From Byssothecium circinans (lineage: Eukaryota; Ascomycota; Dothideomycetes; Pleosporales; Massarinaceae): a stretch of 64,000 nt of DNA. The notes below the pieces were generated by a model. That model was given only the letters and a program-made list of their open reading frames with translations. It did no database searches and was not told the origin of the DNA. A program made the translations under genes and the position numbers. Of this stretch, positions 32,062 through 43,527 are shown one piece after another (position 1 is the stretch's first letter; each line of letters opens with the position of its first letter). Location of the stretch: the NCBI GenBank assembly GCA_010015675.1, contig ML976983.1:802932-866931 (forward strand), in the 5' to 3' direction.

Positions 32062-33939
32062 CTATTGTCCGCTCCTCGCGACCTGCAGCCTCACTAGCTG
32101 ATCCATGTTCTCGACCCATTTATCCGCAAACACCTTATCCGTGAACCGCTTCGCCGACGCACGTGCCCGCTGTCGCATCGCTAGTGTTTCTCGAGGCGAT
32201 AGGGATAGTGCTTTGCGGAAACCCTGGGCGTATTCGTCTACGGTGGAAGCGTGGAAACCTGCTCCAAGTGTTAGGTTTGTTTTCTAGTTGTTTATGTTTG
32301 AGAGAAATTGAGCTGTGGTTTACCGGTTGGTTTTCCGTCGACTTCCACCACGATATCTAGCTTCGGGCCTCCGCTATTGTTCACCTGTACAAAGATCAGC
32401 AAAAGCCGTCAAAAGGGGTGTCGGGGAGCGTCGCCGTGAAGAGCGGAGTCTGGGGTCCCAGCCATGCGCTACAGATTCAGCGCACTTTTGGGAATCTACT
32501 CACCACGCTGATGAGCCCGGCGGCTTGGTATTCAACCACGCCGATACCGAAATGCTCATTCCACATGCCATTCACGCCTACGCTGCTCTTTTGCATCCAT
32601 TGCAGCATCTGCTTCCACGGCGCATCGCAGACAAACTCCACCTGATCTTTGACATTCAATTCATGCGCTAGAAGTCTCAGATTATATACGCGCCTCTTAT
32701 CGTCATCGTCGCGCACAGAGCCTATGAGGATGAGTTTTGGTTTCTCATTCGGGAACGAACCAATCTGCGAATTCGTTGAGAGGAAAGAAGCGAATGCATT
32801 GATGATGAGCTCGTGATTCTTTTCCGGCCGGAACTGCGCTATGTAGAGGACATATGGCCCTCGCTGCTTCTCGCTTTGTTCCGAGACCTGGACGGCTTCT
32901 TCGAGTTCTTCGACGGCGACGGGCGGGAACACGACGTCAATGTCATGGCTGGTGGTCTTGTTGCGGCGGTTACGGTAGGGACTCCAGAGAGACTTGATGT
33001 GTGTTTGCGTCCAAGTCGAGTTTGTCATCACGACGTCTATGGTACTGCCCACTTTACAGTAGAGTCTAGCGAAGAGTTGCCAGTACATGCGTTTTGCGAT
33101 TCCGCGATATCCTTGTCCTGTGCCTGCATTTATGCCCTGGCCTCCTGCGTCTAGAGAGTCGAGCATGTCGGTTGAGATGGTAGGGTAGTGTACGTATGCG
33201 CCGGTTGGTACGTCTGGGAAGAAGGCAGAGGATAGGGCGGTCGCGAAGGCGTAGCCCATGGTGTCGATGAAGATGTCGGGAACTAGGAGCTTGAAGGCAT
33301 CGTATGCGAGGATCAAGGAGCCAATGGATTGACCTAGCAGTGTGAAGCGTGACCATGTGCTGCTGAGGACGTAATGTCGCGTGGTGAGGTAAAGAAAGTG
33401 GACGGTCGGCGGGTGTAGGTGTATATTGAAGCGGTCTTTTACGCGCTTAAGTATGGCTTCCTTGTCGACATCGTGGTCGCCTGTGTAGACAACGCATACT
33501 GCCTCGGGCCAGCGCTTCTGCGTTGCGCGGATGGCGGCCCAGAGAACGCGTTCGCCGCCTCCACCAGCATTACTATGGTACATGTATAAGCAGACATTCC
33601 TCACTCCTGATATACCTCAAAAGCTCACCAGAATGGGTGGAAGAAGCCCACAATCCCACTCCAGTCTCTATCCGCCTTGCCGCCATTCACCGCACTCCCC
33701 ACCATAGAAGTTTCCACCTCTTCCCAGTCCTCGTCTTCCTTCTCATTCTTCCCCTTGTGCTCCGCCTCGTATGCTCGCTGTTCGCTCGCGACTCTAGCAA
33801 GTAGCAGTTCCCGTCTTGTGCGGGACGAGCGGCGAAGGCCTACAAACTGTTCCACATACTGAAAGGTTTGAGGGAGGAAGAAGAAGGCTATAGCGACCGG
33901 TACGAAGAAACTGAAGATAAGGGCAAAGAAATTCATCAT
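32062..33939 (-). CDS. ALG11: GDP-Man:Man3GlcNAc2-PP-dolichol alpha-1,2-mannosyltransferase
   Basis: Four exons on the minus strand (33939-33629, 33572-32504, 32384-32324, 32258-32062) encode 545 residues, close to the 548 of yeast Alg11. The first exon supplies the N-terminal membrane anchor (MMNFFALIFSFFVPVAIAFF) and, across the intron, [20 protein letters not shown], the family hallmark. Later come DTMGYAFATALSSAFFPDVP, GAYVHYPTISTDML, FRPEKNHELIINAF, and the GT4 catalytic E-x7-E in EHFGIGVVEYQAAG. The enzyme adds the fourth and fifth mannoses of the lipid-linked oligosaccharide on the cytosolic face of the ER. Two adjacent ATG codons (33939 and 33936) are equally possible starts. It is divergent from COX18. 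Confidence 0.95.
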
Positions 33940-34101
33940 GGCGGGTATCACTGAAGAAAAGGAAAGAGAAGAGAGAGACAGTTTACGTGTGTGGAAGTGG
34001 GATGACCGGAAGCTTGTCAAGCTAGTCCAAGTCGGGCCGGAAGACCGATAGCTTCAATTCCAACGTCAAAAGGCTCCAAACAACCTCCATCCACCCCGAA
34101 A
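33940..34101. promoter_or_regulatory. Shared divergent promoter, ALG11 / COX18
   Basis: Only 162 bp separate the two start codons, so both genes must use overlapping control sequence. A GA-rich run is at 33957-33978. No TATA box is evident. Confidence 0.55.
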
Positions 34102-35115
34102 ATGCTCGCCACGCGTCTATGCCGCCCACCCACGCGCCAATTGCTTTCCAGAAGCCCCAAACCATCGCCCGCGCTCCATACCTCTCCCTTTCGACGCGCC
34201 TTCCACGCGACCCACCCCCGCAACGATGCTGTCCTCGACGCATTCCTCTACCTCCCACACGAGATGATGTCCCTAATCCACACCTACGTCCCCTGGTATA
34301 CCACGATCCCTCTCTCCGCCTTCATCGTGCGCGGCATTCTCGTGACCACCGCCGGAGCCTGGGCGCGCACCCTCACCGCGCGTTACATCGGCCTGCATCC
34401 CCTCCGACAAGCCATGGCCCATCAAAAGCGCCACGAAGTGACGCGAAAAGGCGGCTTCAGCAACCCCAAAGCCGCAAAAGCTGCCATCGCCAAGGAAATC
34501 GCAAAGGGCACAACAGCGCTGGATGCAAGATGGAAATGCACCCTCAGGGGCCAGATTGGTTGGACGGCTATCCAGATTCCGTTATTCTTTACAATGGCCG
34601 AGGTTATCAGGCAGATGTGTAATACGCAAGATGGACTCCTGAGTTTGAGTTTGACGGCCTTGGGATTGAAAACTGCGGCAACGTCTTCGCACGGCATCTC
34701 CCTCGGGCCTCCCAATCCCTGGTTCGAACCTAGTCTCGCAAATGAAGGCATGCTCTGGTTCCATGACCTCCTCGTTCCTGACCCAACTGGTGTGCTTCCG
34801 TTCGTCGTTTCCGGCCTCATGTTCTCCAACGTATATTTCACACACAACGGGCTTGCGGATCCGGACAAGGCACCCGCGTTTTCAAAGTGGTTGAGAAGAT
34901 TATTGCTGGGCGTGTCGTTGTTGATTGGTCCAATGTGTCAGCATCTACCTGCTGCTCTGATGCTGTATTGGGCGAGTAGTACGTCCAGTGTGATATTGTG
35001 GAATAAATGGTTGGATTGGAGGTATCCGGCTCCTAGGGGTTTTGTGGCGTGTAGGAGGCCGTTGCAGATTTTGCCACCGCCTTTGAAGGATGTGAGGGCG
35101 AGAAAGGTGCGGTAG
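34102..35115 (+). CDS. COX18: Mitochondrial inner-membrane insertase Cox18 (OXA1/YidC family)
   Basis: An intronless gene of 337 residues. The N-terminus is Arg/Ser-rich without acidic residues for about 35 residues (MLATRLCRPPTRQLLSRSPK), a mitochondrial presequence. It is followed by several hydrophobic segments: IPLSAFIVRGILVTTAGAWA, GWTAIQIPLFFTMAEVIRQM, LPFVVSGLMFSNVYF and the C-terminal pair LLLGVSLLIGPMCQHLPAAL / MLYWASSTSSVILWNKWL. The order fits the OXA1/YidC fold, and the short tail without an extended ribosome-binding domain fits Cox18 rather than Oxa1. Cox18 exports the Cox2 C-terminus across the inner membrane during cytochrome oxidase assembly. Confidence 0.88.
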   Translation: MLATRLCRPPTRQLLSRSPKPSPALHTSPFRRAFHATHPRNDAVLDAFLYLPHEMMSLIHTYVPWYTTIPLSAFIVRGILVTTAGAWARTLTARYIGLHPLRQAMAHQKRHEVTRKGGFSNPKAAKAAIAKEIAKGTTALDARWKCTLRGQIGWTAIQIPLFFTMAEVIRQMCNTQDGLLSLSLTALGLKTAATSSHGISLGPPNPWFEPSLANEGMLWFHDLLVPDPTGVLPFVVSGLMFSNVYFTHNGLADPDKAPAFSKWLRRLLLGVSLLIGPMCQHLPAALMLYWASSTSSVILWNKWLDWRYPAPRGFVACRRPLQILPPPLKDVRARKVR

Positions 35116-37606
35116 AGATAACTATGGCAAGATATTTAAGGGATGTATTCTGTGTATGTATAGTATGGAGCTATCTCTGTGTGTAAAAATAGAAGCATTT
35201 ATGTACTGTAGCAAAAAAACACATAACTCGTTGCTGCGTGCCGCTTAGTTTGATAAGTCGCAATTGTTGCTGTCTTCCATTTTATGAGTATAAAGGTGCG
35301 ATATGCTGAAGTAATGCCAGCCGAGCTTGTTTTTGGCACCTCTAAACTAAGCAATATACCAACTCAAGGATCTTTATTGGCTAATCTACCTATCGAAGGT
35401 CGACTGCTCGCACTAAAGAAAACAACCTATCAGCTTAAAGCTCTAGCGCCACTACGAACGTCACGCGTCAATGAACCCCAAATTCTTTTTTCCGAATTAA
35501 GCGCAGATTTGATGTAAATGCGTGCGCAGTGCCGATACCATGGAATTCTGCTGTGAGCCTATATAATGTTGTTATGTCCCTCCTGCCTTGCATGAGTTCT
35601 AGAGCAGGTGAGCCATAGATCGCTGGCAAGAGGGACACAAAGGCGTATTGAGAGGCTGGTCTGTTACAACGTTGCTCCACCCCGATTTACGTGTAAGTAT
35701 ATAACACTCTTTTGTCCCGGACACCACAGTGGTAAGCTCTTTCTTTCCGTTCATTCATGTTTGCCTTTGCCCTTTATCTCACACCGCTTCATTTGGCCCG
35801 TCTTGTCGAAGTCGCGTTTCACCTACGGTAAGTGCCTATACGTCCAGGTCCCAGTCTGCATGGGTCGCTCCTTCCTCTCCAATTATACCTGTGTAATGAC
35901 CATTTTTTCTGCGCATACATGTACGAGAGCATCGGTAAATCCAGCTGATACATGCAATATTTGTCGATGTTATTCGCAGATGATCAAAGTTACGGATCAG
36001 ATAACAGAACGGATGGCCACGCTAAGCGAAGTGCAGAGAAAGCAAAAGGGTCGCCGCTCGCAATATTTCAGAGCGCGGCTTCCACCATCTCTCCATACTG
36101 CCATGTAGAATTCTTGCGAGTATCGCTTCATCAATATTGTCCACTGCTGTCTTGCTATCAGCCGTCGGATACTGAGTGCGCTCCCTTCGATAATCCCAAA
36201 CTCGCTGCTTCATTGTGGCCAAGCCAATCCGATTCGTCCTTGCTCTTTTGGTGTCATTCTTTTTCTAGCCTCCTCATACGTGCATGATATCTCGCTGTGG
36301 AGCTATCACGAGCTTACGTCCATCTGTGCGACCTCGTCTTACTGCTGTGACATGACTCGTCCATGCAGATATCCAAAAAAAAAAAAAAAGACATCGGAGG
36401 CCTGCGCCTGAACCAGCATTCGAGTCCAATCGCGGAGCATCCTGGACCAGCGTTCGAATCCCATTATGGAGTGTCTCTGAACCAGGGTTCGGCTTCCATT
36501 GTTGAGAGACCCTCCTATTTCTGTGATTCCTCAAAATTTCCTTCATGGGGGGTCGGTCTCGTGAAAGGGATTGATTGGAATGAATTTTGTATCGAGTCCT
36601 GGTGAGGTCCGATGTGGGTCCTTGGAATGGGTGCGTAGTAGACTTTTTGAGAGGGGTTTGACGTTGCTGGCCAGTAAGTGAGCTCGACGGGTGTGCGGCG
36701 GGATGAGATGCTGGTCGATGACGAGATGTAGGCTATTATAAGCGCAACGTTAGACAATGGACGCGGGCGTGGCTGTGCGAGTGTGTGCAGTATCGTGTGC
36801 GGATGCTGTACCAGGCTTTGCAGAGAGAGTGTGCAATCGAAACACAATGGGATAGCAGCCACATATCTCCTTTGACCAGGGGTCGAGTCCGTCTTGCTGA
36901 ACATGTGAAAATTTCCAATGTTTGGGAAGGCGCTTGTTTCGAAACTTTGCAACAGGATCGTACCAGAAATCTCTATCCATGGTCCGCTTGTTTAGTGAAA
37001 AAGAAACATGCTACTAATGCATTCGGAGGAGGCCGAATATCACTCTGGAGAGATGACGAGCGTTCCAGTGCTCCTGTGATGCTCCCCCACGTAGTCAGCA
37101 AATTCACGTGAAGTTAATCTCGCGAAATACTCCCTTCGCGCTTGCTGTCGCCCTGTTACTATGCCGAAGCCTCTTTCTGAATGTTTTCTTGCTTATGACG
37201 TTGTTCTTCCATGTGCGTCCCAATCGTATGTTACACCGGTGTGGTCCCCTTCGTAATGACAGTTCCAATTATACTTCACAGGGTCCATTGCCATGGCCTG
37301 GACCATGGGTCCCGAAGAAATGATATCTTCCATTCTCAACAGGTTCCACTGGTACGATTGCCTGGTCCTTGCTTCTCAAAGAGTGCTGGAAGCTGCGCCC
37401 CGTCTTTTCCTGTGCTCGAAAGTCTCTCCCCTCCTCTTTCCACTTGAAGGAAAAGCCCTTCTTCCCACCCCAATTTCCTCTCCTGCTCAGAAAGCAACAT
37501 CACTCCAAGCTCTTCACTCGCTGATCTTGTATCAACAAAAGCTCATTACTCTTATCACCACCACAATTACTTCATTCTTCTCTTCTTCCTCGCCGACATC
37601 ACCACC
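35116..37606. other. Long intergenic stretch with small repeats
   Basis: About 2.5 kb without a supported gene. It holds an A15 run (36375-36389) and a three-copy 35-bp repeat (36408-36511), both listed or discussed separately. A 78-codon frame at 35284-35517 has no recognisable content. Confidence 0.5.
36408..36511 (+). repeat. Three degenerate copies of a 35-bp repeat
   Basis: Units start at 36408, 36442 and 36477. Each begins CTGAACCAG or CTGGACCAG, followed by GNTTCGANTCC-like sequence (ATTCGAGTCC, GTTCGAATCC, GTTCGGCTTC). A lone similar motif, GACCAGGGGTCGAGTCC, is near 36875. Confidence 0.65.
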
Positions 37607-38416
37607 ATGATGTTGTCGACAACTGACTTGCCTCACGGCACCGATGCCACGACTCCCAGGTGGCCCAACTCGCGTTTGCAGCAGCGAGCGCCCTCGACAA
37701 GCCCCTCACCACCAAGGGCTGGGCCGCCATCGCCACCATCGCCAGCACGGACAAGATCCCCAAGGAACGCTCGTTCCAACGACGACTGGCGAAACGGAGC
37801 GGGGCCTCTACCTAGCAAGAGGTTTCCGACGTTTGACGACATGCGGGTAGGTATGGTCTTCAAGCTGCCGACGGAGCCCGAAGTAGCCGCGACGTCTTGC
37901 TTCCACTACAGCAAGCTCCAGCAGGAGGAGTCTTCCGGCATTTGGGAGCACCCGGTAGTGGTCGTCGATAAGCACGCCGCCAAAAAGACGGTCGAGTTCC
38001 TCATCTGCACCTCCTTCGGAGGCAAGGGTGTGCCTTCGACCAAGAGTCGTTCGAGCCGTGATGCTCACTTGCTCTGTGACAACCGGTCGGATATCGCAGA
38101 GCATAACGACAAGAGCCGGCTGACGTTCCTGCCTGACTCCTGCAAATTCCAAAAGGCGACCTATGTCAATCCCCGATGCTGCAAGTTTGAGATTGAGTAC
38201 GACCAGCTCAAGGAGTGGGAGAATCAGTTCAAGCGTCCGATGGAATTCGACGCGGAATCAGTCGAGCGCATCGTCAAGGAGTGGACCGGTCCCGCACAAG
38301 CTTTCCAGTGGTCGTCGCGTGTGTCCATGGGTAGAGGTTCTCTCCACAGTCGCTCAACTCCTTCCCCACACAACTCCCAGGCCAATACCGGGCACCGCTG
38401 GATCGCCGCATCCTGA
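37607..38416 (+). CDS. HPVVV-domain protein 1 (unknown function)
   Basis: A single-exon frame of 269 residues; ATG at 37607 or 37610. Residues 1-65 are Pro/Ser/Arg-rich and probably disordered. The core domain (about 78-230) starts MRVGMVFKLPTEPEV and contains GIWEHPVVVVDKHAAKKTVE followed by FLICTSFGGKG. It ends with ATYVNPRCCKFEIEYDQLKE and a helix DAESVERIVKEW. The same layout occurs in the genes at 40496 and 45985, so I treat the three as one family. No known enzyme motif is visible. The layout (G-x-V start, beta-rich HPVVVV core) recalls small SH3-like barrels, a hypothesis only. The stop codon falls inside the first unit of the minisatellite that follows. Confidence 0.7.
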   Translation: MMLSTTDLPHGTDATTPRWPNSRLQQRAPSTSPSPPRAGPPSPPSPARTRSPRNARSNDDWRNGAGPLPSKRFPTFDDMRVGMVFKLPTEPEVAATSCFHYSKLQQEESSGIWEHPVVVVDKHAAKKTVEFLICTSFGGKGVPSTKSRSSRDAHLLCDNRSDIAEHNDKSRLTFLPDSCKFQKATYVNPRCCKFEIEYDQLKEWENQFKRPMEFDAESVERIVKEWTGPAQAFQWSSRVSMGRGSLHSRSTPSPHNSQANTGHRWIAAS

Positions 38417-39150
38417 AGCACTCTGGTTACATGCCACGTCAATACCAGCCACCGCTCTCCATATATCTCTCAACGCGACAACACCAGGCACCGCTGGCTT
38501 CAGCCTGAAGCACCCTGGCCTCTTTCCTCAGTTCCTCCCGCTTGTGGAGTGTCAATCCCGGGCACCGCTAGACTTTTGTCTTGAAGCTCTCCGGCACACC
38601 TATCATTACGCCACAGCCAGCCGCTGGATTTTGGTTCATTCATCATCATCGCGACCACATTGGCATGCAGGTCCTGGTCACTCCTCTTCCTGCGCCAACG
38701 CCAAATGTGACAATGCCGTGCACCGCTGGCCTCGAGCCTGAAGCACCCGGTCTACCAATCATTCACCAAAAACAGGCACCGTTGGACTCTCTCGTCCTGA
38801 AGCCTTCTGATTCCCTCTGTCATTCCCCGGCTGAAGCATGGTAGTTATTGCTTCAATATCTCTTTCGCGTCAATGCTAGGCACCGCTGGATCTCTCTTCC
38901 TGAAGCACCCTAGCTCCTCAACACGTCTTGCTCAAAGCATGGTGGTCCCTGCTTTTTCTATCAGCAAACTTTGATGCGCCAATACCAGGCAACGCTGGCA
39001 AAAGCCTGAAGCCTCTCCCATCGTCTTATCTTAACGACAATGCCTGGCATCGATGAACAAATCCCGTTCTGAAGCACCCTGGCACTCGATTTCCCTCCTA
39101 TTCGACAATACTGAGCGCCATTGCCATCATCGTGAAGCACACAGCCATTC
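38383..39150 (+). repeat. Degenerate ~54-bp minisatellite
   Basis: About ten to eleven diverged units, recognised by two anchor motifs: CAATACCAGGCACCGCTGG and, 6-13 bp on, CCTGAAGCACCCTGG. First-anchor positions include 38391, 38487, 38561, 38719, 38775, 38879 and 38989, with weaker ones near 38446, 38615, 39045 and 39110. Spacings cluster near 54 bp or its double. The reading frame of the motif changes between units, so it is not a coding repeat. The first unit overlaps the 3' end and stop codon of the preceding gene. Confidence 0.75.
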
Positions 39151-40495
39151 TATCGTCAAACGAGATGGCTGGTTACCAACTCGAATATACTCATAGCGCT
39201 TTCGCCATGCCGCCATCGCGACACGCAGCAATTCGGCAACACGATCTGTTATTACAGCTGCCTTCTACCTCTTATGATTGAGATAACTTTTGTGATGATA
39301 ATGGGATTTTGTTATGTTGATTTGTGGGATCGCTCGTTTAATTCGGCTGGGTTTCGCTATTGTTCGGTCGGCATCCATGGTTGTGCTTTGATATTTCTGC
39401 TTTTCGTTCCGCGATAGTTCCGCATATCAAATAAAGTCTCATGATACCATAATATATATCTTTTCGGGGACCGTGCAATGAAGCTGTGCTGACAAATTCT
39501 AAGGTTGAGGGCGGAAGCTTGTGTGTACCGAACAATCGTCTGGATCGAGTGCACGGACACTTGATGCTTAATATTTGCTTATCGTGACTTGTTCCAAAGT
39601 TCAGAAGATTGAAGTTGATTAGAGACAGTATCCTTTCTTATCGAGAAATGTTTGAGGACGCGTAAAGCGTCTTATTTTTTTCAAACAGCGATTTTTTTCT
39701 TTCAGTTGAGGTAACGTGGACGATGGCGTGCCCTGATAGGAGCGGGCGTGGGCACCAAGCCACTAGCGTCGAAGATTCCGTTGAATCTTTGAACTTACAC
39801 CTCCATCAAGTCTCCCTTTGACTTCGTCGCATATCAAACAACATCACGATTACGGCAGCTCCATACTGTGACACGTCTAAGAATCGCAGTTTGTTTTGAA
39901 ACAACCATACAACGACCGAAATGGACCTGCGAAGAAAACGCACAACGGTGTGCATGCGTGCTCAGCATAACACGCGAACGGCATCTCCAGCTACCTCGGT
40001 GAATGGATTCCAGGGCGAAAGTTTCATGAGGTGTCTTGTCACGTCGTGAACGTGCGCAGAAAGAGATCGAATATTTGGCCAAGAGGATGAATGACAGTGT
40101 CACGAGACCACGCGACTGTGCAAACGAACGCTGCCCTGGAAACGCCCAACACTGCGAGCTTCCGTCAATGGCGTCACTCGCAATCTCCCGCGAAGGCAGC
40201 TGCGGCGTCAACAAGACTTTCACTCTGTCGAACTCCTGCGACCCCGCTGAGACACCTGCTTGGACGACATTGCTCACGCTCGCTGCGCTCGCATACTGGG
40301 AAGCTCCGAGCTTAGCTAACATATCAAACAGCGCCGACGAGGCACGAGGCACGCTCTTGGCTTTAGTATAACCAACCCCCAGAGGTTGAAGCTGCACGCC
40401 TCCCTTCATAAGGACTGGTCATCGTCCTCGCGCTCTCAACCTCCCCGCGCCCCGCATCCTTTCTACCAGACTACTCGCTCCACCGACTCCAAATC
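39151..40495. other. Intergenic, no gene seen
   Basis: The stretch between the minisatellite and the second HPVVV gene holds only short frames on both strands, none with recognisable motifs. Confidence 0.5.
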
Positions 40496-42124
40496 ATGAT
40501 GTCGACACGGGCCCAAACATCCTCCACGCCGCAGCCATCGCAAAGCTCCGGTAGGGCTCGACCTACACAGCTCCCAGCGGCCCGATATCCGTTGCAAGGC
40601 GAGCCAGATTTGCTCAAAGTGTATTTTCTGCCTCACAAGGACCATATTTTGCCGTCCTCTGTCGTTCATAAGCAGAAACAGCAGCATGGTTTCTTCCTCC
40701 ACCCAATTCTCGTCGTTGAAGTTGACAGCACTCGGCAGCATGCATACTTCTATGCACTAACCCGAATGCCTCCTAAGGCGATCGGAGAGATGGGCATGTG
40801 CTTCCGGATGGGCAAATCGCGCAACGATGTTGGCGACACCGTGCTGAGGCTCGCCATAGGCTCCCATGCCATGGAGTTCGAGACGTGGGTCAACCTAGAT
40901 CAGCGATTCTCTATCGAATGGCAGTATCTGGACTACTGGAAGATTGAAGTCAACGTTGACCACAGCGAGTTTCGAAAGCTGAATAACAAAGTCAATGAAC
41001 TTGAAGCGGAGCAAAATCGGTTCATTTACAAGCCACTCTGGCGAGATTTGAGTGTGGTGATACCTGGTACGGTAGTCATGCTGATGAACCCCACTAGACG
41101 CTCGAACACCCTTGGTTCGCCCGTGCTTGTCCTAGAGAACGAGCATCATCGGCTGCGAATCCTCCGCATTAAAGCGGTCCACGACAACCGCAACTTGGAC
41201 CGCAACGGAACCGGCAAGAATAAGGATGCAGCTCATCTTTGTCTAAGGATCGGTCGGTTCCCGGAGCAGGGACACAACGGTACACCCGTGCTCTACTTAG
41301 AGCACGGATCGCCCGATATGAGGGAGCCGTCGTACCTGGAAGTCTGTAATACCCCTAGATGGGCACCGCTCCAGAGGTTCAAGACCTGGTGCTATCCATA
41401 CATCCGGATACAGCCCAACTCCATGGAGGTTCTGTGGCGCTACATGCAGTTTTTGGATAGCCCTAATGCGGAAGCCTCCACTCCTAGCCAGCATGTTGCC
41501 AATCAACATGAGCATAATGAAGCTCGGCCAGGCTTGCATGCAAACACGCCACCTCTGCATGCTGGCTTCCCCTTTCCCCAACAGTTCCACCAGCACCTGC
41601 TACCGCACATGATTACCCCAAATAGACCTCGTCACATCACAAACCCTCCCCCTCTAGATGCTACCTCTCAACATCAACAGCATCAATTTCATGAACCACC
41701 GCCGCCCAATTCACTGGCCTTCCACACACAACTTCCAGTGTCTTGGCCTCATGGCTGCCATCCAGCAGCATCGCCTCTCTCAGGTTGGGGATACCCACAT
41801 CCATCACTAGGCATGCCGTCACCAGTGGACATGCTCTCGACACCCACTGCTTCACCTCAGCCGACGCCCAACTTCTACTTCGCCTCGCCATCCATGAGTC
41901 CAACGCCGCCTGTACTTGGAACTCCAATGAACACCCCGCCTTTTCGCACAGCGTTCCTTACCCCGACACCCCAAATCAATTCGGGATACGGTATGACGCA
42001 AGCGACAGGCACCGAATATACTACTGCGACCGGCTCCTACGCCAGAAGCTCTCGCTCGCGCCCTGGGAATGTGCTGCCCACATACGGTTCATTCCACGAA
42101 CAGGACCGAGCAAGATACTTTTGA
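40496..42124 (+). CDS. HPVVV-domain protein 2, two tandem domains (unknown function)
   Basis: A single-exon frame of 542 residues. The first domain (about 38-170) has LLKVYFLPHKDHILP, FFLHPILVVEVDSTRQHAYF, and ends FETWVNLDQRFSIEWQYLDYW with a following helix. The second (about 185-325) begins VVIPGTVVMLMNPTRRSNTL, has SPVLVLENEHHRLRILRIKA, and ends SYLEVCNTPRWAPLQRFKTW before EVLWRYMQFL. Both repeat the layout of the proteins encoded at 37607 and 45985. From residue 330 to the end the protein is Pro/His/Ser/Thr-rich and probably disordered. No catalytic motif is recognised. The domain duplication is inferred from order and motif spacing and has not been checked by alignment software. Confidence 0.7.
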   Translation: MMSTRAQTSSTPQPSQSSGRARPTQLPAARYPLQGEPDLLKVYFLPHKDHILPSSVVHKQKQQHGFFLHPILVVEVDSTRQHAYFYALTRMPPKAIGEMGMCFRMGKSRNDVGDTVLRLAIGSHAMEFETWVNLDQRFSIEWQYLDYWKIEVNVDHSEFRKLNNKVNELEAEQNRFIYKPLWRDLSVVIPGTVVMLMNPTRRSNTLGSPVLVLENEHHRLRILRIKAVHDNRNLDRNGTGKNKDAAHLCLRIGRFPEQGHNGTPVLYLEHGSPDMREPSYLEVCNTPRWAPLQRFKTWCYPYIRIQPNSMEVLWRYMQFLDSPNAEASTPSQHVANQHEHNEARPGLHANTPPLHAGFPFPQQFHQHLLPHMITPNRPRHITNPPPLDATSQHQQHQFHEPPPPNSLAFHTQLPVSWPHGCHPAASPLSGWGYPHPSLGMPSPVDMLSTPTASPQPTPNFYFASPSMSPTPPVLGTPMNTPPFRTAFLTPTPQINSGYGMTQATGTEYTTATGSYARSSRSRPGNVLPTYGSFHEQDRARYF

Positions 42125-43527
42125 TCATTTGTGTGCTATTCTGACACTTATAATCAGCCTCGACGCCCGCGACGGTATGCCCGTGGAAGATGATGACGAT
42201 GATGATGATACTGACGATCACAAACATATGTCATCTAGTTCCAACCGATGCGCAGTTTCTGCGATTGCCACGGCTTCATTGGATCCGTTTCTATGTACGA
42301 AACATGTACGACTTTTGAGATACCCTGTGGCAATGCCACTTTTCCAACACCTTTTTCCTTTGGAATACACCTGGCCTTGTTGACGTGTTTAGATGCTTTG
42401 GACGCGCCTTGGCCGATCTAGGGGATCTTTTGTACACTACTGTTCAACATTTTTGTTCTCTATAATCCGTTCATTGCTACCTTTGAAGGGATGAAGGCCA
42501 TTGGTTGATTAGCTTGAGTTTTGAGGCGACTATTGCGCAATTGCGCGTATCATACATTTGGTGTGAGCTATCGTCGTCAAGGTCACGTCGTTGCTTCATT
42601 ACTTTGTTAGCCTATTACTTCATTCTCAGCTCAATACTACACCTTGCACCGAACATGCCAGACAACTTCGGATTAGTTTATCCATGGTTCCTGAGATACA
42701 GTATATAGACAATCAACATTCACGTGATTGACTCTTTCGGACTAGCCGACTTCCACAGCTGCTCCGCCACCCTCCAATTTGCAATCACATTCTCCATCAC
42801 CTCCCGATAAATGACCTCATACTTGGTTTCGAAAGCCTGTGTAATCAAGATTCGCAGCCTTTACGTATTATGCATCTCTCAGCTCCTCTCTCCGCAGTAC
42901 CTTCTAGCACAGCTGTGCGATTCCCGCCCAAAAGCCAGATCGCAAATGCGCACCAAGGCAAACCCCCGCCTTTCGCGTACTAATTTTAGTCCTAGAGTTA
43001 GTACAGTATGATTCGTATTTATTGACTGAGAGGCAAAGATTACGCTTTCGCGGGCAGTGCTTGAGTGGCCTAAACCTGCCACGAGCATTGGGGGCAGGAG
43101 ATTCGTGAGGCTAGCCGAACTCGGGGTCCCTGGTACGAATATATGTTTCATGACCGCATACGGCCCCGCGGATCGAGGTGTCTTATGGTTTTTCTTATCT
43201 AGGTGGCATATTAATGTCTGTTCTCTTTGCTCGAAATCTTTCGTCTCATGTTATTCTCTGTTCGCTTTTCTCACTCGCTCTATTGTACTCGACGATCGTT
43301 ACAGATTTACGACTTCACAGCCTCCTTTCACGGACTAATCGTCGGTGTGTACGCATAGGAACAACAACTGTACTGATCCGAAGGTTACCGAAGGAGATAA
43401 TATATATATACGATCGTCATCCACTGGCGTTTTACGCAAACCACCTGTACAGTCACGCGTTTTGCCTTGGACCCCGTCTGCTCGCCCGCTGAATCTACGC
43501 TCGCCTCATCGCTCGATTTACATTAGC
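42125..43527. other. Intergenic, no supported gene
   Basis: A GATGAT-rich microsatellite is at about 42189-42213. Short frames on both strands show no motifs. The last 200 bp include ATATATATA (about 43401-43409), possibly TATA-like for the gene at 43528. Confidence 0.45.

Noticed and set aside
36408..36511. tRNA genes
   Set aside because: B-box-like motifs are present, but no acceptor stem, anticodon arm or A box can be formed around them.
38383..39150. CRISPR-like array
   Set aside because: Units are degenerate, spacing is irregular multiples of about 54 bp, and the genome is clearly fungal; it is a minisatellite.
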